In this document: positions 1-4,825 of the stretch, piece by piece | How positions within the stretch are numbered: position 1 is the first letter of the stretch | Layout of the letters: every line of letters begins with the position of its first letter | Source: Patescibacteria group bacterium | GTDB taxonomy: Bacteria; Patescibacteriota; Patescibacteriia; JAGPKW01 | Reading direction: 5' to 3' | Length of the DNA stretch: 5,331 nt | Assembly: GCA_018053685.1 (NCBI GenBank) | Contig: JAGPKW010000062.1 | Location: forward strand, 1 to 5,331 | Notes under the pieces: model-generated | Told to the model about the DNA's origin: nothing | Seen by the model: only the letters and a program-made list of their open reading frames with translations | Databases searched by the model: none | Translations under genes and position numbers: made by a program

Positions 1-9
1 AAGAGAAGT

Positions 10-223
10 AGTAGCTAGTTTATTCTCTTTCTATTTGTAATTATATAAAACCAGCTTAAAAATGGTTAATTCTATTACTAGTACTTGGTTTTACTTTTAA
101 GATTTTAAGATGTAGTAGACTGAATTTGTAGCAATCATTGGGATATGGTGGGACATACATGTCTTGAACCTATATCAAAATGATAATGAGACAAAATAAA
201 AAGAATGATAAGATGTTTTATTC
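10..223 (+). repeat. Dispersed structured repeat, copy 1 (diverged)
   Basis: This is the first of four same-orientation copies of an intergenic element. The conserved core ATGGTGGGACATAC lies at 145-158. GGAC (151-154) and GTCT (161-164) form a hairpin with a 6-nt loop. Flanking it, ATCATT (134-139) pairs with AATGAT (179-184) and GATAT (142-146) pairs with ATATC (172-176), so the arms form a long imperfect stem around the core. The distal block AATGAGAC is at 185-192. A diverged 5' module is likely: AGTAGCTAGT (10-19) is nearly complementary to ACTAGTACT (77-85), and AACCA/TGGTT form a hairpin near 49-67. The tail to about 223 aligns with the tails of copies 2 and 4. The left border is uncertain. 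Confidence 0.72.
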
Positions 224-224
224 T

Positions 225-233
225 TGATATAAT
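225..233 (+). promoter_or_regulatory. Extended -10 promoter box of the transglutaminase-like gene
   Basis: The sequence TGATATAAT is a perfect TATAAT hexamer (228-233) preceded by the TGn extension. Only 7 nt separate it from the ATG at 241, which puts the expected transcription start at or next to the start codon and predicts a leaderless mRNA. No convincing -35 box is visible, which extended -10 promoters tolerate. The same nonamer lies 6 nt before the HhH-GPD gene on the other strand. Confidence 0.6.
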
Positions 234-240
234 AGGATAT

Positions 241-807
241 ATGGATGAATTACAAGTATTAAAGACTCAAGATAATGAGATTAAAAAATATTTAGTTTCT
301 GGTACACAAACTCAAGTAACACCAACAATAGAAAAAATATCTTCGAAAATACTTGGAACTACCTTAGAAAAAGTTCAGAAGATATTAGATATTTGTCCTT
401 CTGTTGTAGAATCTAGAAATTCTAATAAAAAAATATTTAGAAAAAGAACAGCAGATCAAATACTTAAAGATGGATATATAACTGGATGTACTGATGCTGC
501 ATTGTTATTTATAACTTTTGCAAGAGCCTCTGGAATCCCAGCAAAGTATGTTGAAACAATTGATGAAGAATGGTTAAGAAATGGAGGTGGTTCAATTAGT
601 GGACATATTTATTCACAGATTTATGATATAAATCAGGATAAATGGATATGGGTAGATCCAATGCGAAGAAAGATAGGTAGTTCACCAGAAAAAAGAGTAA
701 TTTTTCAAGAGGGATTAGATTCTTGGGATATTGGTATTACAGACTTTGATTCTTTAAAAACAAAATTTGAGGAATTTAGAAAACATTGGCTTTTAGAGAA
801 TTCTTAA
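241..807 (+). CDS. Transglutaminase-like (papain-fold) domain protein, 188 aa
   Basis: The protein resembles the transglutaminase-like superfamily. These papain-fold enzymes include cross-linking enzymes, peptidases and deamidases with a Cys-His-Asp triad. The triad is visible and in the usual order: Cys83 in GCTDAALLF, His122 in SGHIYSQIY, and Asp139 in WIWVDPMRR. The segment FARASGIPAKYVET after the Cys is typical of the family, where the active-site helix is followed by a 'GIPAR-V' strand. There is no signal peptide or membrane segment, so it is probably cytoplasmic; the substrate cannot be told. An upstream in-frame ATG at 205 would add 12 residues, but that ATG lies inside repeat copy 1 and upstream of the extended -10 box at 225-233. 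I therefore take the ATG at 241. A weak AGGA lies 4 nt before this start. The gene stands alone between repeat copies 1 and 2, with its stop only a few bases before copy 2. The fold and triad are secure; the activity is inference. Confidence 0.8.
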   Translation: MDELQVLKTQDNEIKKYLVSGTQTQVTPTIEKISSKILGTTLEKVQKILDICPSVVESRNSNKKIFRKRTADQILKDGYITGCTDAALLFITFARASGIPAKYVETIDEEWLRNGGGSISGHIYSQIYDINQDKWIWVDPMRRKIGSSPEKRVIFQEGLDSWDIGITDFDSLKTKFEEFRKHWLLENS

Positions 808-814
808 TAGTATT

Positions 815-938
815 CAAGGGTTTTAATATATAATAGAGAGTCTTGTTGGAACATGTTGAAAATGGCGGGACATACGGGTCTGGACTCTAGAATGAGACAA
901 AAGAGACAGTATAAAAAGCGAGTGAAAGTGTATTATTT
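815..938 (+). repeat. Dispersed structured repeat, copy 2 (3' module only)
   Basis: The core ATGGCGGGACATAC is at 862-875. The outer arm GTCTTGTT (840-847) pairs with AATGAGAC (891-898) as 8 bp including two G-T wobbles. The apical hairpin GGAC (868-871)/GTCT (878-881) keeps the 6-nt loop. The tail AAAGAGACAGTATAAAAA is nearly identical to copy 4. The 5' module of copies 3 and 4 (CCACCAGG and its stems) is not recognisable here, because the upstream bases are already the end of the transglutaminase-like gene. Left of the core, GGGTTTTAATATATAATAG aligns with the equivalent of copy 4 and sets the approximate left edge. Confidence 0.8.
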
Positions 939-1088
939 CTAGAATCTAATTGTAATTAATAGTGTAGGAATTAAACAGATATATATCTTTCTTTTATCCG
1001 TATCAATAAAAAGACCTATCCATAAATCATACCAAGCAAATGAGAGTTTAACTGTTTTGTATTCAAAGATTTTAAAACTTTTCATAAA

Positions 1089-1991
1089 TTAATATTGCAT
1101 ATAGATTAGAGTTTTCTCTTTATTTGCTTCTTCGCTATTATCTAACAATTTCATTATTTTACTTCTAACTTGATATTGAAAATAGAAGGATAAGGTTACA
1201 TTTTGTAAAAACCAATTAATAAAATCTTTATCTCTTAATACGGGAATCATTCCATCTGAGAATAACAAGATATGATCATTTTTCTTTAGTGCAACGGAGT
1301 GTGTTTGAATAAATTCTTCAGCTTCTTTTTCTCCTGTAAAACAGCCCCATCCTACAAGATTCCTTTCTTCATCCAGGGCATTTACATTGTTTCTAAGATA
1401 GTTACACCAGCAAGGCTCCCATTCATTTTCTTTTTTTAATCTATTCTTTAATTCTTTAGGTATATAGTCTTGTAATTTGTTCTCATGGGAGAGCTTATCT
1501 ATATATTTACTAACTTTAACTATTTGATACTTCCACTTAGCAACATTTTCTAAATTTTCTCCTCGAAGAACATTAACATAACAATCTTCCAAACCACCAT
1601 AATATAATGTAGAACCTTTTATAACTGCACCAACACCAACTGTTTCGGCTAGGTCATAATTTAGGGGGTCCTTAAACTTTTTACCCAGTTGAATATTTAA
1701 TTTCTTTATATCCTTGTTAGATTCTATTAGTATCTCTTTTAATGTTTCCAAAGAAAAAGATTTTGAAGATAAATGGGTTTTACAGTGTTTAATAAACCCC
1801 TCACAAAATTTACTTGCTGCTTCATAGCCATAATCATCAAATGGATATTGTTTTGTATCACGGATTAAACAACGAAGAGGAGAATCTGCTACTGCAAAGA
1901 TTTTTAAATCATCATCTATACCCCATGCATCCCCAGTTTTTGTGAAAGAGGCTCCCCCAGAAGCATTCTCATGATAAACAAAGGTTTTCAT
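1089..1991 (-). CDS. PP2C-like serine/threonine phosphatase family protein, divergent, 300 aa
   Basis: The protein matches the PP2C (PPM) metal-dependent phosphatase fold in motif order. FAVADS at 32-37 corresponds to the VADGxGG metal motif. ETVGVGAVIKGSTLYYGGLE at 116-135 corresponds to the central 'T-a-l-i..L-v-n-GDSR' strand pair. GWGCFTGE at 214-221 is followed by DHILLFSDGM at 239-248, the C-terminal metal-binding DG. The C-terminal strand KTLIYMQY matches the usual ending, but the D(D/N) metal ligand normally just before it is replaced by Lys-Glu. The first motif reads DS instead of DG. Catalysis may therefore be altered or lost. There is no signal peptide or membrane segment. I prefer the ATG at 1991 over the one at 1997, because an extended -10 box sits 7 nt upstream of the former and only 1 nt upstream of the latter. 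No ribosome-binding site is visible. The gene reads away from a truncated nuclease-like gene that begins right at its promoter. Confidence 0.72.
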   Translation of the reverse strand: MKTFVYHENASGGASFTKTGDAWGIDDDLKIFAVADSPLRCLIRDTKQYPFDDYGYEAASKFCEGFIKHCKTHLSSKSFSLETLKEILIESNKDIKKLNIQLGKKFKDPLNYDLAETVGVGAVIKGSTLYYGGLEDCYVNVLRGENLENVAKWKYQIVKVSKYIDKLSHENKLQDYIPKELKNRLKKENEWEPCWCNYLRNNVNALDEERNLVGWGCFTGEKEAEEFIQTHSVALKKNDHILLFSDGMIPVLRDKDFINWFLQNVTLSFYFQYQVRSKIMKLLDNSEEANKEKTLIYMQY

Positions 1992-1998
1992 ATGCATT

Positions 1999-2007
1999 AT
2001 TCTATCA
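1999..2007 (-). promoter_or_regulatory. Extended -10 box of the PP2C-like gene
   Basis: Read on the minus strand the sequence is TGATAGAAT: the TGn extension plus TAGAAT, which matches TATAAT at 5 of 6 positions. It ends 7 nt before the ATG at 1991, the same spacing as for the transglutaminase-like gene, so a leaderless mRNA is expected. The box lies inside sequence that on the plus strand reads as the first codons of the nuclease-family remnant. Confidence 0.5.
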
Positions 2008-2298
2008 CAAAAAGACGAAGAGGGTGGATCTGATGATTTCTACTATGCTTTTGTAAAATTGAATAATTTTGAAAGAGAACCAGAATTTTGGATAATACCT
2101 AGTACTGTTGTATGTCCTTTATTGAAATATTCTAATGATTCATATTTAAAGATTCCAGCAAAGAAAGGACAACTTCGTAATGCTTCTAGTATGAGAATCC
2201 TACCTATTGTAATGGATCAACCTAATCCAACATATCCTAATTGGGATCAAGATATACATAAATACTATATGAATTTCGATCAATTGGAGAATTTGTAA
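1999..2298 (+). pseudogene. C-terminal remnant of a nuclease-fold-like hypothetical protein
   Basis: The open frame lacks a credible start: going upstream it meets a stop at 1975-1977 without any ATG, and TTG 2059 lies inside the conserved part. The readable protein starts as IILSQKDEEGGSDDFYYAFV and continues with EPEFWIIPSTVV, AKKGQLRNASSMR and YPNWDQ. From memory this resembles the C-terminal half of small uncharacterised proteins (patterns like FYVFV-L, P-FYIVPS-VVA, KKG...N-S-MR) whose N-terminal half carries a restriction-endonuclease-like core. That N-terminal half, with the expected catalytic residues, is absent here. The sequence switches abruptly to the divergent PP2C-like gene at about 1991-1999. 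No internal stop or frameshift has accumulated, which suggests a recent truncation. The remnant ends 3 nt before the convergent stop of the HhH-GPD gene. The family assignment is moderately sure; the truncated state is clear from the frame. Confidence 0.6.
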
Positions 2299-2301
2299 GT
2301 A

Positions 2302-2928
2302 TTACTTTGAAGAACTGTATAACCAAATTGCATGGTCTAAATCTCTAGCTTTAATATTCATATCTTCTGAAATATCTTCAATTATTTTAACACTATCTTT
2401 TAGAGATAATTTTTTCCCAACTCCATTCTCAACGATTCTTAATATGTGTATGTCTGGTTTTACAGTATTTGCACCACAGAGCATTCGAAGATATTGGTAT
2501 GTTGTAAAAGCAATCCCCTGTATATCCCAAGCTTCGAATTTCTCAACAGATGATTCGTCTCCCCATTTCTTAAGAGCTTCTAAGTCATCCTTAATATTAT
2601 TGTCCATTCTGTAATTAAGAAAGTATTGCAAGAGATTCCTTAGCAATTCTACTCTTTGTGGATGATTGTAGTTCCATAGAGAAGCAAAGTATTCGTTTCC
2701 TTTTCTCAACTCCACATCAAGCTTATCAAAAGAATCAATATTACTGTCTTTAATTAGCTTTATGCGAGGTTTTACAAATGATTCGTATTTACGATTTATG
2801 GAAAGAACTGCATCTATCAATGTTAATACTGGATTTTTATATTCATATTCTTCCATTGTGTGATTGAGATCAAGAGGAAGGGATGAGAGATAATTCTTGA
2901 GATTATTAATATCAGTATTGTTGTACAT
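2302..2928 (-). CDS. HhH-GPD superfamily (DNA glycosylase/endonuclease III-like) protein, 208 aa
   Basis: The C-terminal half fits the helix-hairpin-helix/GPD fold of base-excision DNA glycosylases. DIQGIAFTTYQYLRMLCG (135-152) occupies the hairpin-helix region. NTVKPDIHILRIV (154-166) corresponds to the 'VDTHVFRV' segment whose Asp (here Asp159) is catalytic in endonuclease III relatives. LDHAIWLY (197-204) is a terminal signature I associate with a compact, uncharacterised HhH branch. The N-terminal segment DAVLSINRKYESFVKPRI (39-56) matches the same branch. No [4Fe-4S] Cys cluster is present, and no catalytic Lys can be assigned. The length of about 200 aa is normal for this branch, so the gene looks complete. 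It begins 6 nt after an extended -10 box with no ribosome-binding site. It ends back-to-back with the nuclease-family remnant. DNA repair or a role beside a nuclease in defence is possible but unproven. Confidence 0.68.
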   Translation of the reverse strand: MYNNTDINNLKNYLSSLPLDLNHTMEEYEYKNPVLTLIDAVLSINRKYESFVKPRIKLIKDSNIDSFDKLDVELRKGNEYFASLWNYNHPQRVELLRNLLQYFLNYRMDNNIKDDLEALKKWGDESSVEKFEAWDIQGIAFTTYQYLRMLCGANTVKPDIHILRIVENGVGKKLSLKDSVKIIEDISEDMNIKARDLDHAIWLYSSSK

Positions 2929-2934
2929 TTGATT

Positions 2935-2943
2935 ATTATATCA
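2935..2943 (-). promoter_or_regulatory. Extended -10 box of the HhH-GPD gene
   Basis: On the minus strand this reads TGATATAAT, identical to the box of the transglutaminase-like gene. Six nucleotides (AATCAA) separate it from the ATG at 2928, so transcription should begin at or within a base or so of the start codon. No -35 box is convincing. Confidence 0.58.
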
Positions 2944-2989
2944 GTATTAACAGTAAAGTGTAGAGAATGAAAGTGAAAGCTAGATAGAA

Positions 2990-3005
2990 TTTGTTGTAGA
3001 ACAAA
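2990..3005. other. Small perfect hairpin TTTGTT-GTAG-AACAAA
   Basis: A 6-bp perfect inverted repeat with a 4-nt loop lies in the gap between the HhH-GPD promoter and repeat copy 3. There is no T-tract on either strand, so it is not a recognisable intrinsic terminator. It could be chance in AT-rich DNA or a protein-binding dyad. Confidence 0.25.
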
Positions 3006-3038
3006 GGTATTCTTACTTCGAACCGAGGGGTACTAAAA

Positions 3039-3232
3039 ACTAGCCCGAAAACGGGTATTTTAATCCACCAGGCTATTATTTCGAAAATGAAACAATTTGA
3101 GAGAAAATAACTCAATGCTAGAAAGGATTTCTGAGCATAGTGGACGGGTCTTGTAGCAACCAAAGGAATATGGCGGGACATACACGTCTGGTACCTTTGT
3201 AAATGGCAATGAGACAAAAGAGACATTGTATG
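3039..3232 (+). repeat. Dispersed structured repeat, copy 3 (full length)
   Basis: Both modules are present. In the 5' module, CTAGC (3040-3044) pairs with GCTAG (3117-3121). This encloses the conserved ATCCACCAGGC (3063-3073), a second stem TTATTT (3076-3081)/AAATAA (3105-3110), and the conserved AACTCAAT just before the closing arm. A perfect CCCG-AAAA-CGGG hairpin (3044-3055) is unique to this copy. In the 3' module, GTCTTGTA (3148-3155) pairs with AATGAGAC (3208-3215), GC (3156-3157) with GC (3206-3207), and CAAAGG (3161-3166) with CCTTTG (3194-3199). These surround the core ATGGCGGGACATAC (3170-3183) and its GGAC (3176-3179)/GTCT (3186-3189) hairpin. The tail diverges after AAAGAGACA. 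Confidence 0.85.
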
Positions 3233-3266
3233 CTAAACTTTCGTAATAACTTAATTCAATTTACGA

Positions 3267-3626
3267 ATGAGTAATAATCACTATACATATATGGGGCCAG
3301 GGTCAAATATATTACCTGCAGTGCAGTACCTTAGAAGTAAAGGAGCAACTTCAGAAAGTAAGGCCATTTCTTTAAAAGACATTGAGTCTGAAGATTTTAA
3401 GCAGTTATTAAAATTAAATGGGCAGGCATCTATGTGGATTGGTGTAACTCCTGAAGGTAAGTATTGGGTTAGATTTAATTTAATTGCTATATTTCTTATT
3501 ATATTTATCTTTTTTATTATTGGAATTATTACCGTAGCAATCATTACCCAACTAAGTTTTCCCTCAAGGTTTAATCAAGTTCAGAATGAAATTAAAGAGT
3601 TAAGAAATGAAATTGTGTCAGAGTAA
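3267..3626 (+). CDS. Small membrane protein with winged-helix-like N-terminus, 119 aa
   Basis: I do not recognise a named family. Residues 14-67 (NILPAVQYLRSKGATSESKA ... TPEGKYWV) look like a small helical/winged-helix-type domain. The 'YL..KGA-S...A-SL-DI' pattern followed by a 'G.V...GKYWV' wing resembles N-terminal domains of other short bacterial membrane proteins. One strong transmembrane helix follows at about 72-93 (LIAIFLIIFIFFIIGIITVA). The charged tail 101-119 (NQVQNEIKELRNEIVSE) has a short coiled-coil character. A cytoplasmic N-terminus is likely. The ATG at 3267 lacks a ribosome-binding site. A weak extended -10 (TGCTAAACT, 3231-3239) lies at the edge of repeat copy 3. An alternative start is the ATG at 3291. 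The gene shares its cargo block with the 277-aa anchored protein, which has its own promoter. Confidence 0.68.
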   Translation: MSNNHYTYMGPGSNILPAVQYLRSKGATSESKAISLKDIESEDFKQLLKLNGQASMWIGVTPEGKYWVRFNLIAIFLIIFIFFIIGIITVAIITQLSFPSRFNQVQNEIKELRNEIVSE

Positions 3627-3666
3627 GAATTTTTTCAAGGGCGTATAAATTTTGACCATAAAAAGA

Positions 3667-3675
3667 TGCTATAAT
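3667..3675 (+). promoter_or_regulatory. Extended -10 box TGCTATAAT before the 277-aa gene
   Basis: A perfect TATAAT (3670-3675) is preceded by TGC. TTGACC at 3652-3657 looks like a -35 box, but its spacing is only 12 nt, too short to count. Transcription from here would give a leader of about 40 nt to the ATG at 3722. Confidence 0.5.
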
Positions 3676-3709
3676 TGGAACATATCTCAATCTAATAAAT
3701 ACATTTAAA

Positions 3710-3715
3710 TATATT
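3710..3715 (+). promoter_or_regulatory. Alternative -10-like box TATATT, 6 nt before ATG
   Basis: TATATT matches the -10 consensus at 5 of 6 positions and lies 6 nt before the ATG at 3722. This is the same placement as the three leaderless-type promoters in the window, but it lacks the TGn extension. In such AT-rich sequence it may be chance. Confidence 0.3.
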
Positions 3716-3721
3716 TTAGCT

Positions 3722-4555
3722 ATGAAAAACAAATCTAAATATCTAATATATGTTCTAATAGGGGTAGTAATAATTGTTCTAATCGTAATTTCAGTCAAAT
3801 ATTTTGAAAATGACTCTTCTGAGAGTAAGAAGGAGAGGAAAGAGAATACAGTAATAGATAATCAGGAAATGGATTTTCTTTTGGATAAATATCCAATAGA
3901 GCAAGTACCGTTGTATAAAATGACTAAGGTTAGTTCTAGTAAGCTATATAATAATTGGGATTTAAAAAATATATCCGTTTTTGATGATAAAGAGTTCAGC
4001 TATTTCAATATAGTTTTCTACACTCAAGCATCTCAGACAGAATTTTTAGAATACTACAAGAATCTCTTTGATGAGGAGATTTTAGATGAGTATCCTATAC
4101 CTAATATGGTAAAAGGAAATATAGATAAGTACAGAGTTACTGCTGCGCATTATGATTCTGATGATACGGGATATATTCAAGTATATTTCCCCAAAAATGA
4201 AGTTACTAAAGAGAATGCCTACTTTGAAACATTCCCTAATCTGTTTGAAGAAGATAGTATGTTTGTAGAACACGAGAATTCGTATGGTTTACTTAATCAG
4301 TCTGGTGGTCAAACAGAATATACAAAATATTTTACAGTATTAGATAGTGGAGATATTGATGGGGATAGCATAGATGATGTTGATGAGTTTGCTGTATTGA
4401 TTGCTAAATACCAAGGATTGTACAGCAGTAAGGATGAGTATGAGTTTGATAATAGTACTGGTCGTATGAGTTGGGTAGAGGATGGGTATAATGTTGTGGT
4501 TAGTTTCTCAAGAGATCACGGTAGGGTGTATTTAAATATGAGGGGCAGTATATAG
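3722..4555 (+). CDS. Signal-anchored extracytoplasmic protein with one calcium-binding-type loop, 277 aa
   Basis: I do not recognise a named family. Lys-rich residues 2-6 precede a single hydrophobic helix at about 7-25 (YLIYVLIGVVIIVLIVISV), an uncleaved-type signal anchor that would leave the rest outside the membrane. A polar linker follows to about residue 45. The middle holds FYTQASQTEFLEYYKNLF, like small alpha/beta domains in lipoproteins where a strand leads into a 'FY..L' helix, and then TGYIQVYF. Residues 211-222 (DIDGDSIDDVDE) fit a 12-residue EF-hand/thrombospondin type 3-like loop, with acidic residues at positions 1, 3, 5, 9 and 12. Only one such loop is present. No LPxTG-type sorting motif or C-terminal anchor is seen, so it is not an obvious sortase substrate. 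No ribosome-binding site precedes the ATG, and there is no earlier in-frame ATG. The stop abuts repeat copy 4. Confidence 0.72.
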   Translation: MKNKSKYLIYVLIGVVIIVLIVISVKYFENDSSESKKERKENTVIDNQEMDFLLDKYPIEQVPLYKMTKVSSSKLYNNWDLKNISVFDDKEFSYFNIVFYTQASQTEFLEYYKNLFDEEILDEYPIPNMVKGNIDKYRVTAAHYDSDDTGYIQVYFPKNEVTKENAYFETFPNLFEEDSMFVEHENSYGLLNQSGGQTEYTKYFTVLDSGDIDGDSIDDVDEFAVLIAKYQGLYSSKDEYEFDNSTGRMSWVEDGYNVVVSFSRDHGRVYLNMRGSI

Positions 4556-4765
4556 TTAGCGGGGATATTTTCATCCACCAGGCCTTACTTTTGAAACTTT
4601 CACTTTTTAAGGTCAAAACAACTCAATCCCCATAAGGGTTTTAAAAGATAGTGCACAGGTCTTGTTGGAAGATTTTGAAAATGGCGGGACATACACGTCT
4701 GGACCCTATGTAAAATGAGAATGAGACAAAAGAGACAGTATAAAAATAGAGAAAGTGTCTTATTC
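4556..4765 (+). repeat. Dispersed structured repeat, copy 4 (full length)
   Basis: This copy starts immediately after the stop codon of the 277-aa gene. In the 5' module, GGGGAT (4561-4566) pairs with ATCCCC (4626-4631), and GGCCTTA (4581-4587) pairs with TAAGGTC (4608-4614, one G-T). The conserved ATCCACCAGGC and AACTCAAT blocks sit where they do in copy 3. In the 3' module, GTCTTGTT (4659-4666) pairs with AATGAGAC (4720-4727) and ATTTT (4672-4676) with AAAAT (4712-4716). The core ATGGCGGGACATAC is at 4681-4694 and the hairpin GGAC (4687-4690)/GTCT (4697-4700) has a 6-nt loop. The tail AAAGAGACAGTATAAAAA and the following GAAAGTGT match copy 2. Confidence 0.85.
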
Positions 4766-4825
4766 GTTGTATTCAAAATTAATGGAAATTCTTAGACCTA
4801 GTAAACAATAAGTACAGAAATATCT

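Noticed and set aside
3010..3035. Possible tRNA T-arm (GGTTCGAA on the minus strand)
   Set aside because: The flanking bases do not form a T-stem, and no acceptor or anticodon arms can be placed around it.
3044..3060. Intrinsic terminator (CCCG-AAAA-CGGG followed by TATTTT)
   Set aside because: The stem is only 4 bp, the T-tract is interrupted, and no plus-strand gene ends just upstream; it is better treated as part of repeat copy 3.
2936..3226. A 96-codon open frame on the minus strand with hydrophobic stretches
   Set aside because: It lies across repeat copy 3 and the HhH-GPD promoter. The equivalent frame in copy 4 meets stops, and the conserved bases are explained by stem structure rather than codons.
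3281..3544. Minus-strand open frame of 87 codons
   Set aside because: It is fully antisense to the 119-aa membrane protein, whose domain, TM helix and coiled-coil tail make sense; it is a shadow frame.
3652..3675. Complete sigma70 promoter TTGACC + TATAAT
   Set aside because: The spacer is only 12 nt, far below about 17; only the extended -10 is kept.
3592..3798. Minus-strand open frame of 68 codons
   Set aside because: It overlaps the end of one gene, the promoter region and the signal anchor of the next; it is AT-rich low-complexity sequence with no recognisable motif.
4082..4273. Minus-strand open frame of 63 codons
   Set aside because: It is antisense inside the 277-aa gene, with no promoter or motif.
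4556..4640. Canonical integron attC site (GTTAGCG near 4556, AACTCAAT near 4620)
   Set aside because: No paired RYYYAAC and GTTRRRY core sites in the correct arrangement could be found, and the other copies lack the GTTAGC. Only the general array-like layout is kept as a hypothesis.
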